Part shown: positions 37,185-47,036 of the stretch, piece after piece
Layout of the letters: every line of letters begins with the position of its first letter
How positions within the stretch are numbered: the first letter of the stretch is position 1
Source: Candidatus Amarolinea dominans
Lineage (GTDB): Bacteria; Chloroflexota; Anaerolineae; SSC4; Amarolineaceae
Assembly: GCA_016719785.1 (NCBI GenBank)
Contig: JADJYJ010000007.1
Span: 186,001 to 250,000, forward strand
DNA: 64,000 bases
Reading direction: 5' to 3'
Notes under the pieces: generated by a model
The model's database searches: none
What the model was told of the DNA's origin: nothing
Seen by the model: the letters and a program-made list of their open reading frames with translations, nothing else
Position numbers and translations under genes: made by a program

Positions 37185-38690
37185 CTAAAACAGCCGGGTT
37201 TGGGATGACGCCGGCCGCGCCCGGTGCTTGGCCCAGGTGCGCAGTGCGTTGACCGTCTCTTCCATCATTTGTGACAGCGGGATCGTCTCGGCCAGCACGC
37301 TGACCATGTCGTCTGTCGCCAGCGGCCGGCCCTGGTCGAAGGCCTCGTACAGGCCCGCCACCACAGCCTGCTCGATCTCCGCGCCGCTCAGGCCTTCGCT
37401 CGACATCGCCAGGGTTGAGATATCGAACTGCTGCGGATCGCGGTTGCGTTTGCGCAGATGGATGCGGAAGATGTCCTCACGCTCTGAAGTCATGGGCAAA
37501 TCTACGAAGAAAATCTCATCGAAGCGCCCCTTGCGCACCAATTCGGGCGGCAGTTGATCCACCAGGTTGGCGGTGGCAACGACAAAAACCGGCGCCTTTT
37601 TTTCTTGCAGCCAGGTGACAAAGCTGCCAAAGACACGCGCCGCGGTGCCGGCATCGCTCACGTTGGAACTGCCGACGCCCGAAAAGCCCTTCTCGATCTC
37701 GTCCACCCAGAGCAGGCACGGCGCAATGGATTCGGCCACGCGGATGGCGGTGCGCAGGTTTTCTTCGGACGAACCGACCAGGCTGGCAAAGAGGCGTCCC
37801 ACATCCAGGCGCAGCAGCGGCAGGCGCCAGGCGTTGGCTACAGCCTTAGCCATCAGCGACTTGCCAGAGCCTTGCACGCCCACCAGCAGGATGCCACGCG
37901 GCTCCGGCAGGCCAAACGCGCGCGCCTCGGCCGAAAAGGCGCGCACCCGCTTACGCAGCCATTCTTTGAGCACATCGAGTCCGCCCACATCGGTCAGCGT
38001 CTCCGAGGTGTCGTAAAACTCCAGCAAGCCCGACTTGCGGATGATCTGCTTCTTCTCGGCCGTCACCGCCTCCGCGGCGTGACCATCCAGGCGGCCGCCG
38101 GCCATGATGACGGCTTTGGCCAGCGCCTTTTCGGCTTCGGACAAGGTCAGCCCCAGGGCCGCTTTGGCCAGGCGCTCGCGCTCGCGCCGGTCGAGCTGGA
38201 TACGCGCCTTGCCGTCAGCCTCCAGCGTCTGCACCGCGCGCTCATACAGGTCAGCCAACTCGGTTTCATTGGGCAGGCTGAAGTCAATGACCGTGATCTC
38301 TTTTTCCAGCTCCGGCGGGATGCGCAGCACCGGTGAGAGCAGAATCACGGTGCGATGGCCCTTTTGCAGGGCCTGGGCCAGGTCGCGCAGCTTACGCACG
38401 ATCTCATGATTCTCGAAGAAGGGGTGAAAGTCGCGCAAAATGACCAGCGTCGGGGTGTTGTCTTCCATGATGCTGTTGAGCGCCACGAGTGGATCACGTT
38501 TGGCTGGGTCCTTGCGACCGCTGGCCTGGTTGACGAAGCCCTCCGTACACGACCAGGCGATGACCTGCTTGCGCGTCTTGGATTCGTCGGCCAGCTTCTG
38601 GATTTCGGCCAGCGCGCGCTCCTCTTCGGCTGTCACCACGTACAACAGCGGATAGCGGGCACGAATGTAAATATCGAGTTCCTGGCGCAT
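37185..38690 (-). CDS. Ycf46-like AAA+ ATPase
   Basis: The 501-residue protein has an N-terminal helical/Rossmann-like half (about 1-240) that starts ELDIYIRARYPLLYVVTAEEERAL, typical of the Ycf46/AAA family in cyanobacteria, plastids and Chloroflexota. The C-terminal half is an AAA domain with Walker A LLVGVQGSGKSLMAKAVANAW, Walker B CLLWVDEIEKGFSG and the arginine-finger segment ELVRKGRFDEIFFVDLP. Its ATPase is complete. Ycf46 has been linked to regulation of photosynthesis and CO2 use in cyanobacteria, but this window has no photosynthesis genes. Ycf46, Ycf35 (DUF1257) and DUF2997 occur here in one run, which suggests a shared older role. Confidence 0.85.
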   Translation of the reverse strand: MRQELDIYIRARYPLLYVVTAEEERALAEIQKLADESKTRKQVIAWSCTEGFVNQASGRKDPAKRDPLVALNSIMEDNTPTLVILRDFHPFFENHEIVRKLRDLAQALQKGHRTVILLSPVLRIPPELEKEITVIDFSLPNETELADLYERAVQTLEADGKARIQLDRRERERLAKAALGLTLSEAEKALAKAVIMAGGRLDGHAAEAVTAEKKQIIRKSGLLEFYDTSETLTDVGGLDVLKEWLRKRVRAFSAEARAFGLPEPRGILLVGVQGSGKSLMAKAVANAWRLPLLRLDVGRLFASLVGSSEENLRTAIRVAESIAPCLLWVDEIEKGFSGVGSSNVSDAGTAARVFGSFVTWLQEKKAPVFVVATANLVDQLPPELVRKGRFDEIFFVDLPMTSEREDIFRIHLRKRNRDPQQFDISTLAMSSEGLSGAEIEQAVVAGLYEAFDQGRPLATDDMVSVLAETIPLSQMMEETVNALRTWAKHRARPASSQTRLF

Positions 38691-38822
38691 CGAATGCTTG
38701 TCCTCGTCCTCGTCTTCTGACTTGCGAGCCCAAGTATACCACAGAACCTTTGCCTTTGCGCAGTCGGTTAAGCCCGTGGTGGAAGAAGCAGCCGCCGCCG
38801 AGGTTGTAGAACGAGGGCAAGA

Positions 38823-38991
38823 GCTGACCGTGGCGCACCTGGATCACGATCCGATGAATTGCTCTGAGGGTAATCTGCGAGCGTTGTGCCAGCGTTGTCA
38901 TCTGCGGCATGACGCGAGGCATCACGCGGCCAATGCGGCGAGGACGCGAAGGCGGAAGCGGATTGCGAGTGGGCAAATGGAATTGCTATAA
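38823..38991 (+). pseudogene. C-terminal fragment of an HNH endonuclease-like gene
   Basis: In the plus frame the sequence reads LTVAHLDHDPMNCSEGNLRA and then LCQRCHLRHDARHHAANAAR, the His-Asn-Cys-x-x-Cys-His pattern of an HNH fold followed by a basic tail and a stop. The first half of the domain is missing: the codons before 38823 do not continue the family pattern. A second piece of this gene lies at 54346-54410 in the same orientation. It marks the left edge of the accessory island. Confidence 0.7.
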
Positions 38992-39026
38992 AAAAGCCGC
39001 GGGGGCAGGTTCCCCCAGGGCTTTTT
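38992..39026. terminator. Hairpin with A-run and T-run, probable terminator
   Basis: AAAAGCC and a run of five G pair with five C and GGGCTTTT around a short loop. T-residues follow on the plus strand and, through the A-run, on the minus strand as well. It lies directly after the HNH fragment and next to the first attC-like site. Confidence 0.7.
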
Positions 39027-39039
39027 GATTGGCGTTTGG

Positions 39040-39107
39040 GCTAAAAGCCGGCGTCAGGCGCGGCGAGCAGCGGAGCGGAGCGCCGTCGCCTGCACGCGGT
39101 GTTGGGC
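39040..39107 (-). other. Integron attC-like site 1
   Basis: Read on the minus strand, the right-hand core GCCCAAC (complement of GTTGGGC, 39101-39107) is followed by GTGCAGGCGACGG and, after a short variable loop, by CCGCGCCTGACGC. The two inner arms pair with exactly two unpaired bases (a G and an A) in the first arm, the hallmark of attC hairpins. The far core is degenerate (CTTTTAGCC in place of GTTRRRY). It lies 44 nt after the stop codon of the membrane protein gene at 39151, as in a gene cassette. Confidence 0.6.
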
Positions 39108-39150
39108 TGCGTTTTACTTGACGGCAAAAGTGTTGCCAACACATAGAAGC

Positions 39151-39582
39151 TCAAATAACATTCAATACCCACACAACTACCCACACAACAGAGAAAATGA
39201 AATAATAAAGCTGAAATACAACTATGTTAGAAAGCAGCAACTTCCGATTTAAAACTTCTTGCCTGCCTTTGACCAATAAGGACATCTCGTAGTCTGTTTC
39301 GATTTGGGTAGCCCGCTTCATGTATCCGGCCATGTAGGCTGTAAGGCGTCGCTCATTGTTAATGCCAAGTAGCAGAACGAAAAAGGCAATAATTGAGAGT
39401 AACAGATTAGCCAAATCCAGGTTGCGCAAATTTGCTCCAATGATAGTCAATACGGCGACTTGGACCGTCGTTACGAACGCCATATCTTGTCTACGTAGGC
39501 TAGTATAGTGACGGTATTGTTCGAGCGCATTTTCATACTCCACTTTGGCGAATTCCCATGATTGGGTTCTAGTACTTGGCAT
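39151..39582 (-). CDS. Small membrane protein of unknown function (putative cassette gene)
   Basis: The 143-residue protein starts MPSTRTQSWEFAKVEYENAL, has an N-terminal amphipathic helix (about 8-40), a hydrophobic pair around 45-85 (VLTIIGANL, LLLSIIAFFVLLLGI) and a strong C-terminal membrane segment (VVFQLYYFIFSVVWVVVWVL). This resembles SLATT-like effector membrane proteins in outline, but I cannot assign a family. The start at 39582 avoids 21 extra codons that overlap the cassette junction. The A/T content is higher than that of the neighbours (about half against nearly two-thirds GC), a sign of transfer. Confidence 0.6.
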   Translation of the reverse strand: MPSTRTQSWEFAKVEYENALEQYRHYTSLRRQDMAFVTTVQVAVLTIIGANLRNLDLANLLLSIIAFFVLLLGINNERRLTAYMAGYMKRATQIETDYEMSLLVKGRQEVLNRKLLLSNIVVFQLYYFIFSVVWVVVWVLNVI

Positions 39583-39777
39583 TTCAATCCCCCAAATGTC
39601 ATTGCGATGATATTGTTGAAAACCAGCAGCACAACCGCAATTCAACCACTCGAAATCCGAGGTGTTTCTATATCGCTGCGTCCCCCAGCAGGGCGACGGG
39701 CGTTACGACCGGAGTGGCTGCGGCGCCTGGCAAAGATTTTGTTATGTTCAAAACGTAGAGCATGTATTTTTGAAAAT

Positions 39778-40491
39778 CTAGTTAGCAATGAGCCGAATAC
39801 TTCGGAACTGGAAATCATCCTTATCTCCAGAAAACTCGGGAACTGGTGTGAGCTCGGAGCAAAGCTTGAGTATGTTGAAACCCTCAACAATATCACTGGT
39901 TGGTATTGAAATATATCGAACCTCAGTCCATTCATTAGGTCTAGCGCCAGCGCTTTTGGCTTCTTGAGGCGGTAGTACGGCAATCCTACGCCCGTTTAGA
40001 GATAACGGATTTGGAACTTCCGCTCCAAATGTCTCCAGTTCTAAAGTCAGAGTTTGTATTAAGAAGTCTATTCTAAAGCTAATATCAAAGCACTCTCCAT
40101 TAAGATGTACCCAATCTCGAAACTCCTCATCACCAATATGAAAAGTGCTATCGGAGAAGTACACGATTCGATGCTGTACAGGTGTTGGTATATCCGTTTG
40201 GGGAAAAAGGGTATTAGTTGGCGATATAGGGAAGGAAGTAGCAGTGGGTTCCTTTTCGAGTGTGGGAGTTAGGTTGGGAGTTTGAGAGAGTGACCTTGAA
40301 ACATCTGGCAGCAAAGCCGCCATTCCTACTGCTACTAAAACGACACCAAATTTCCACGTCGTTGGCCCCTCTTTTACTGAAACCTTCTCAACCGTGACAA
40401 TCTTTAACCCTGCAATGATCAGAAAAAAGCCGAATATTAAAGCTAAGGCTCCCAGATAACTCAATGGTGAAGTGAATGGCATGGATGGCAT
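39778..40491 (-). CDS. Two-TM protein with Pro/Thr-rich linker and C-terminal beta-domain, unknown
   Basis: The 237-residue protein has two membrane helices (about 12-32 and 48-66; YLGALALIFGFFLIIAGLKI, FGVVLVAVGMAALL), a Thr/Pro/Ser-rich spacer (about 70-105) and a C-terminal domain that looks like a beta-sandwich (IVYFSDSTFHIGDEEFRDWV, FRIDFLIQTLTLELETFGAE). The layout suggests an externally displayed binding domain. No family recognised. Codon use is clearly more A/T-rich than in the surrounding chromosome, which fits the transferred island. It is separated from the next gene (39582) by 195 nt, where I see only a weak cassette junction near 39640. Confidence 0.6.
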   Translation of the reverse strand: MPSMPFTSPLSYLGALALIFGFFLIIAGLKIVTVEKVSVKEGPTTWKFGVVLVAVGMAALLPDVSRSLSQTPNLTPTLEKEPTATSFPISPTNTLFPQTDIPTPVQHRIVYFSDSTFHIGDEEFRDWVHLNGECFDISFRIDFLIQTLTLELETFGAEVPNPLSLNGRRIAVLPPQEAKSAGARPNEWTEVRYISIPTSDIVEGFNILKLCSELTPVPEFSGDKDDFQFRSIRLIAN

Positions 40492-40610
40492 ATTTTGTTT
40501 TCCGTCTTCATTGACTCAGTTGAACGATAGTAGCTGGTGCGGTCAATTCTGCAGTTGTAGGTAATCTTGATTGTCGTAATCATCGAACTTTCGTGGGCAA
40601 TTTAATCTCA

Positions 40611-40698
40611 AACCCAGGCTTCATTGACACAGTGGGTTGAGCCGCCGGGCCGAGCGCGCTGCGCGAATGGCAAGGCCGGCTCCATGCGCGGGTTAGGC
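40611..40698 (-). other. Weak attC-like site 4
   Basis: On the minus strand a GCCTAAC core (40698-40692) is followed by GCATGGAGCCGGCC and later GGCCCGGCGGCTC, arms that pair imperfectly. The far core (GTTRRRY) is degenerate, with GGTTTGAG as the nearest candidate near 40611. It starts 42 nt after the stop codon of the res gene, the spacing expected for a cassette. Confidence 0.35.
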
Positions 40699-40739
40699 GT
40701 CCTTCCGCACTGGTCCAGGTCGTTCACGCACCTGAGCAC

Positions 40740-43700
40740 TCACCTCCCCATCCTATTGCGGCTGAGGACGTCGTCCACGGACCTCGCCACAACGTACCGC
40801 GCAGGCGACTCGCCAACCGCGAGTGCCTTGAAGTGTGCCTTGCCGCATTCGATCTTCGCGCTTTCCTTGTCGCGCAGGTCAGCGGTGAAGAGGCTGCTCT
40901 TGGTCTCAACCACGAGGTAAAGACGCTCTGCCCCGTCCTTCTCTACCAGCACGGCCCAATCGGGATTGTAAGGACCGAGCGGCGTCGGGACCTGGAACCA
41001 GCCCGGGAGCTTGGCATAGACCTTGATTGCCTCGTTTTTCTCTAAGTCGTCGGCAAACGTGCGCTCGGTGTCGGACTGGTAGATGACTTGCTCGTGAACC
41101 GATTTGCTGGCGTTAATCATGGACTTGAGGTAGCCGCTAAGCTCTTCAGACTCGAATAGTTGTTGGGCGTAGTATTCCTCGGCGCCGATACGCTGATATT
41201 TGATGCCGTCCACAAGAGCGAGGCGCTTGGCGCGGTTGATGATCTCGGCGGCGAGTTCGATGAACTGCTGCGGGTTGCGCTTGAAGTCGTCGAGCCTGCC
41301 GCTGCCCACGAGGATGCCGTGAATGCTGCGGCGCGTGAGTTGAGTCTTGTCCTGGAGGTCGGTGAGGATATCGGGCAGTTCGATGTCGCCTTCGTCGAGC
41401 GTCACGGGGGCGGAGGTGGCCGTTTCCGTCGCTTCCACGCCGGCACGTCCGATGGCGAGGTCGGCCTTGCGCCATTGCAGGCGGGTCTTGGCGATGGGCG
41501 GCGCGCCCGCAAGCGCCTTGATGCAGGTTGCCAGCAGGGCCTCGTTGTCGAACTGCACGCGGTAGGTGGTCTTGTGCTTGATGCGCTCCCACAGCGCCTT
41601 GAAGTCCGCACCTTGCAACACGGCTTGACGAGTCTTTACCTGCCTGCGTTCGTCGGCGTTCTTGATCTCGAGGCGGCCAGCCAGCTTGCGGAGAATCTCC
41701 TGCACCTGCGGCAGTTGGGCGGTAAACGGCTCTGGCAGGGTCAGCGTGCCGTCCTTGAGCGCCTTGCGCAGCGTGTCCTGCACCTTGCCTTGGGCGTTCA
41801 GGAGACCGGCGGTTTTCAAATGCTCCCACAGCACCTTCGACTGGTGGGAGCCCAGCGGCGCGGGCTGGCCGTCGGCGCCGGTGGCGGTGACCCCGGCGAA
41901 TTCGTGATCCTTGACGATGCCAAACCGAATGTCGGTTTCGTTCTCGATCTCTTTCTGGGCTGTTCAGCGAACTGTTCGTAGCTCTCGGTCGCGATCACGG
42001 TCAGCGTATTGACCTCGAACCCCCGGACGCGCTCGCCCTGCTGGTTCACGCACAGCCGCAGGCCGCGCCCGATGGTCTGCCTCCTCTCGAGCTCGCTTGC
42101 CATCTCGCGCAGGGCGCAGATCTGGAAGACGTTCGGGTTGTCCCACCCTTCGCGTAGCGCCGAGTGGGAAAAGATGAACTTGAGCGGCGTGTCGAAGCTC
42201 AGCAGCTTCTCCTTGTCGCGCATGATGAGGCTGTAAGTGTCGTCGTCGGCTTGCGTCGTGCCTTCGCCCTTGGAGTCTTTGAACATTTCCACTGTCTTGC
42301 CACCGACCTTCTTCCTGTCGATGGAGAAATAGCCGTTGTGCACATCCTCGGCGGCGGTGGTCAGGTCCACTTCCTGGAAGAGGGTCTGGTAATCGGGATG
42401 CTTGGCGAGGCGGCGGTATTCCTCCTCGAAGATGCGGGCGTAGTCCCCCTTCACCGGATTGCCGCCTGCGTCGTACTGCCGGTATTTCTCCACGGCATCA
42501 ATGAAGAACAGGCTGAGCACCTTGATGCCCTGTGGACGGAGGCGCTTCTCCTTGTCCAGATGCTCCTTGATGGTGCGCTGGATCATCTGGCGCTGCACCG
42601 CCAACGCGTCCACGTCGCCGTAGGCCTGGCCGGGGCGCAGGTATTGCTCGCCGCCGGGGTAGCGCAGTTCCAGGAATTCATCGTTCTTGGCCACGCGGAT
42701 TTCGCCCACCCGGCAATCGTGATACACCGCCCGCCCGGTGGTCATTTCCAGATTGTCGCCATCCTGGACGGCGAGTTCTCTGCGGGCCACCCCGGCCTTC
42801 GTCTGCATATCGAGTTCCACCATGGCCGTGATGACGCCGCGTCGGTTGCTCACGGAGAGCAAGCGCAGATACGGCTTGTTGTGCCCGCCCTCCACAGTGG
42901 CCGCCGCCACTTCGATCTGCTTCACCAGCTTGCGTTCGTAGGCGTCTATCGCGTCGAGCTTGAAGACCATGTGGTGCGCATCTCTCGGCGTCGCGGAGTA
43001 GCGCAGGTTGCACAGCGGATTCATCCGTTCCATGGCCTTCTTGCCCTTGCCGTCAAGCCCGCCTTCCACACTCTGCGGCTCGTCCACGATCAGGATGGGG
43101 CGCGTCGCCCGGATCAGGTCGATGGGCTTCTCCCCGCCCGTCTTCTCGCTGGGCCGATACATCACGTTCTTCGATTTCTCGCGGCGCGCGGCCTCGTCCT
43201 TCTCCTCCGACTGCGCCTGCTGTTCGTCGCCGAACTTATTGATGGCGCCCACGGTCATCACCATGATCTGGATCTGCGGGCTGGTGGCAAAGTTGCGTAC
43301 CTGGCCGAGCTTCGCCGAGTCGTAGATGAAGAAGTCGAAGGGTGCGCCCGCGTAGAGTCCCTTGAGGTGCTCTGCTGCGGTCTCGATGGTGTGGTAGACG
43401 CCTTCCTTGATCGCCACCGAGGGCACCACGATGACGAACTTGGTGAAGCCGTAGCGTTTGTTCAGCTCGAAGACGGTGCGCAGGTAGACGTAGGTCTTGC
43501 CGGTGCCGGTCTCCATCTCCACGGTGAAATCACCGGACGCGAGCGAGGCCGAGGGCGCCAGGCCGTGGCGCAGTTGGATGGCGTGCAGGTTCGCCAGCAG
43601 CTCGTCGTCGAGCAAAGTCAGCCGGTTGCCGATGCCGAGGTCATTTTCAAGCAACGATATTTGCCCACTAGCGGCGTCCCGCGTGACGGTGAATTCCGTG

Positions 43701-43789
43701 CGGCAGGTTTCCTGCCCATGAAAAAGATCGCAGACTGCTTCGATGGCCTGGATCTGGTAGTCGAGGTTGGGTTCGAAGTGGAGTTTCAT
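40740..43789 (-). pseudogene. res: Type III restriction enzyme Res subunit, single frameshift
   Basis: The combined reading gives about 1,016 codons, the usual Res length. The first part (43789 to about 41960) has EMETGTGKTYVYLR (Walker A), ILIVDEPQSVEGG (DEPQ, typical of type III Res) and RQTIGRGLRLCVN (motif VI). The second part (about 41963 to 40740) carries the endonuclease: NPDWAVLV and YLVVETKSS give the PD...ExK set. The frame breaks at 41957-41963, where CAGCCCAG would need one more G to continue from ESYEQFAEQ into QKEIENETDIRFG. It is either a mutation or a sequencing error. The start overlaps the GGCT gene by 4 nt. Confidence 0.85.
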
Positions 43790-44325
43790 TGCGCCATGTC
43801 CGGTGCGTCGTTGGCGATCACCATGTTGCTTGCGTGCCGCCCGGCGTTCGGGTCCTTGACTGCTTCTACGGCTTCCAATTGGGCAACATATGCGGCTGGC
43901 AAGCAGTGCTCTTTGGCTCCGGCCACGACCAACGCCTTGTACCAGGTGTATGGCTGTAGAGAGTCTTCGATGTCTGTCGCGAAGTAGATGGACGCGTTGT
44001 GCGACTCACCGTTGCATGTGACAGTCGCGGACTTCTCTTCGTACCCGCTTCCTACGCCTTCAGCTCTGTCGAGGGCAGGCTTCTCGGCCACTGCGATCTG
44101 AAAGAGAACCCCGAAGACCACCGCTCCTGCCGCAGCGGACTCGACGACATTACACTTCCCGGATTCATCCCTGCTCCGCTTGTGCCACCGAAGCTCATGC
44201 CCCTCCAGTGTGGCTATGCCAATCGGCTCTGCTGAAGGGCATCGCTTTTTGATACGCTGCGTGAGCATGTTCGAGCCATAGGCATATACGAAAATGGTAG
44301 GTATGGATGTAGTCATCGCTGTCAT
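43786..44325 (-). CDS. Gamma-glutamylcyclotransferase-like (GGCT fold) protein inside the type III RM operon
   Basis: The 179-residue protein has the GGCT signature IFVYAYGSNMLTQRIKKRCP and the catalytic Glu position in ALDRAEGVGSGYEEKS. The fold converts gamma-glutamyl dipeptides to 5-oxoproline, and relatives act on gamma-glutamylamines. It begins inside the stop of mod (shared ATGA) and ends overlapping the start of res by 4 nt, so its expression is coupled to both. A GGCT protein between mod and res is not part of standard type III systems. It could be a modifier, an accessory effector or a passenger. The start at 44325 is set by the overlap and a GTGAGGAG site. Confidence 0.85.
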   Translation of the reverse strand: MTAMTTSIPTIFVYAYGSNMLTQRIKKRCPSAEPIGIATLEGHELRWHKRSRDESGKCNVVESAAAGAVVFGVLFQIAVAEKPALDRAEGVGSGYEEKSATVTCNGESHNASIYFATDIEDSLQPYTWYKALVVAGAKEHCLPAAYVAQLEAVEAVKDPNAGRHASNMVIANDAPDMAQ

Positions 44326-46263
44326 AAGCTCCTCACGGTTTCGAGGCCGTGCTGCTGCAGGATGGCGGCGAGGTTGGTCTTGGCCACGTCGTCGGCGAAG
44401 GCACTGTCGCGAAAAACGACGGTGGTTTCTCCGGCGGGCTTGAGTTCCTTGTACCACGCCACGAGGCCGAGGGCCAGCGGCTCTACGTCGGCCTGCGGGA
44501 TGGCGGGCGAGAGGCAGACGAGCAGCGAGCCGCCGCCGATGGCGTGGATTGTATGCGCCTGCTTCGCGCCCCCGGCCACCTTCTTTCGTTCGATGGGTAC
44601 GCAGAGGTCGAGGCCGAGCTTGAGGAGCAGTTCGAAGAGGATGTCCTGCTCCGTGCGGTCGGTCTTGAGGTGCTCAATGGAGGCTTCGAGGGTTTCGGCG
44701 AGCTTGTCGCGGTCCGGCTCCCACGCCAGGATGTTGCTGCTGGCGAGCTTGAAGACGCGGAAGCCGGTGTCGCCCGCGAACATCGGGTTCTCTTCACGTA
44801 TCTTCTTCCCGGCCCGGCGCAGGCGCTCTTTGGTGATGTCGGCAATCGTCGGGTAGTCTTCCTGCTCGGTCGGTTCAGGCAGTTGCACGAGGATGAATTG
44901 TCTTTTTCCACCATCTTGCGAGTTCTGTTTCATCACTGCGTGTGCAGTCCCTCCTGCACCAGCAAAGAAGTCGAGGATTACCCCGTCGGGCTCAGTGCCG
45001 ACAGCAACGAATCTCCTGATTAGCTCCACTGGTTTCGGGAATGGGAAGACCTTCGAGCCAAACAGCTCCTCTACTTCGCCCGTTCCTCTCCTTGTCGAAA
45101 TATCTTTGTCGAGCTGAAGGGAACGAATCACTTTTCCGGTGTGCCGGGATTTCTGAACAACCCTGTATTCGCCTTCCTCTGTAATGTAGCCGACGATCTC
45201 TTTATTGAGATGCTGGCGAGACAGGTCTTTTCCCCACCGCCAAACGCGCTGAATGGAATCTTTTCTGGAGACTACGGGATGCACTTTCTCCCAGCCCTGG
45301 TGCGGCTCCAGACTGATCTCATAAAAGCAATCTCCGATTTTGCTATTAGGGTTTAAGTAGAACGGGTAGAAGAGATTTGGTCGCGTCTGAGGATTGAACG
45401 CAACGTTTCCATTGTAAAGAGGGTAGATGTTGAATGGCCCAGTTTCGTCTTCGTATTTGAATTCCTTGTCTTCCTCCGTCAGCGGCAGAGTCAAAGTGGC
45501 ATCAATAGACTTGGCATAGAACAAGGCGTAATCGTGCATCTTCGCAATGTGCCCGTAGTCAATCGCGCTTGGGGATGCGTTTACGACGAAGATACCAACG
45601 AAGTTTTCTTCCCCAAAAATCTCATCGCAGACTTTACGCAAATTATCGACTTCAGTGTCGTCGATGCTTACGAAGATCGCCCCATCCTGTCGCAGTAGAT
45701 TCCGCGCCAGCTTGAGGCGGGGATACATCATGTTGAGCCAGTCGGTGTGGAAGCGGCCGGAGGCTTCGGTGTTGCTGCTGATCTTCCGGCCCCCTACCAC
45801 TTGGCCGGTGAGTTCGAGGTAGTTTTTGATGTTGTCCTGGAAGTTGTCGGGATAGACGAAGTCCTTGCCGGTGTTGTAGGGCGGGTCAATGTAGATGAGC
45901 TTCACCTTCCCGGCGTAGGATTTCTGGAGCAGCTTGAGGACTTCGAGGTTGTCGCCCTCGATCATGAGGTTCTGGGTCTTGTCCCAGTCGACGCTGTCTT
46001 CCGGACAGGGTCGCAGGGTGCCGGCGGAGGGGGTGAGGGGCGGCTGGCGGGCGCGGCGTTTGCCATGCCAGTTGAGGCCATACTTCTCCTCCGCATCGGT
46101 GACGGTCTGGTCACCCACGAGGCTTGAGCACGTCGAGATTCACGACCACGCCGTCCGGCCCCTCGGTGACGAGTTCAGGAAAGAGCGCCCGCAGCGCGGC
46201 GAGGTTCGCGGCGACGAGGTCCGGGGACTTGGTTTCGGGGTCGTGGGCGGTGAACTTCTGCAT
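44322..46263 (-). pseudogene. mod: Type III DNA N6-adenine methyltransferase Mod subunit, single frameshift near the N-terminus
   Basis: The main frame (46118 to 44322) encodes IEGDNLEVLKLLQ, the catalytic IYIDPPYNTGKDF (motif IV) and LDFFAGAGGTAHAV (motif I), in the IV-before-I order of beta-class methyltransferases. The natural N-terminus is in another frame: ATG at 46263 with GAGGA upstream, reading KFTAHDPETKSPDLVAANLA up to VVVNLDVLK, then a stop at 46111. The two join if one base is added or lost near 46122-46128. Without the fix the remaining ORF still has all catalytic motifs and a possible GTG start, so partial activity is possible. The gene starts 15 nt after the DUF4391 stop. Confidence 0.85.
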
Positions 46264-46277
46264 CGTGTCCTCGATCT

Positions 46278-47036
46278 TCACAGGTTAGCGCGAGCGGCAG
46301 CCTGGGCTGCCTCCACGCGCTTGAGTTCCAGATTCAGTTCCACGCGTCGCGCCATCTGCTTTTCCTTCGCCGCGGCGGCACGCAGGCGGACGATCTCCGC
46401 AGCGAGCCGCGCACATTCTTGCAGGGCGTCGCGCCGGGTGGCGGCGTATTCGGCGTTGCCGGCGACTGCGAAGGCGCCGGTCACGCGGGCAGCATGCAGC
46501 GCAAGCAGGGTGTCGATCCAGCCCTGATACAGCGCATAGAGCGTTGTGTGTGGCTGCTTGCCCAGCGCCAGCGCGTCACGGAAGGCGGGCCAGCGTTCGG
46601 CATCGCGCGCCGCGTCCCACTCGACGGCGACTACCACGCCCTCCAGCACCGTCTTGCCCGCTTCCCCCTGCGACCAGCGTTTGTGGGCGGCAGAAAGTCC
46701 GGGCCGTTCGCCCTGCTTCGTCAACAGCAATAACGGATAGGGTACCGCCCGGTGCACCAACTCCACCAACCGCGTCGCCCTGGCCCCAGCCCGCAGGGTG
46801 AGGCGCAGCACGGCGATCTCCAGATATTCCCGCACATCGTTGCGGTACTCGGGCACGCCGATGGTCGTGGGCTTGAGCGCCGCCAGCCAGAGCAGCTCCT
46901 CGATGCCGGCGTTGATGAGACGCTTGTCAGCGACCGTGGGCGCGCCATTCTCAAGCATCAGTTTCTTGGGCACGCGCTGATCCACGCGGCTGCTGGCGGG
47001 CAGGTCGAGGGCGGTGAGGAGCGCGTCGCCGTTCAT
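46278..47036 (-). CDS. DUF4391-domain protein
   Basis: The 252-residue protein opens LPASSRVDQRVPKKLMLENG and contains KRLINAGIEELLWLAALKP and the helical end RRDALQECARLAAEIVRLRAAAAKEKQ (split across several helices). This matches DUF4391, a family found next to SNF2-like helicases and type III-like methyltransferases in defence islands. Function unknown. Its start overlaps the stop of the helicase gene by 4 nt, and the mod gene follows after 15 nt, so it is a coupled member of the operon. Confidence 0.8.
   Translation of the reverse strand: MNGDALLTALDLPASSRVDQRVPKKLMLENGAPTVADKRLINAGIEELLWLAALKPTTIGVPEYRNDVREYLEIAVLRLTLRAGARATRLVELVHRAVPYPLLLLTKQGERPGLSAAHKRWSQGEAGKTVLEGVVVAVEWDAARDAERWPAFRDALALGKQPHTTLYALYQGWIDTLLALHAARVTGAFAVAGNAEYAATRRDALQECARLAAEIVRLRAAAAKEKQMARRVELNLELKRVEAAQAAARANL

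Noticed and set aside
42164..43987. 607-codon plus-strand frame opposite res and GGCT
   Set aside because: It crosses two real minus-strand genes and shows no domain; it is an antisense shadow.
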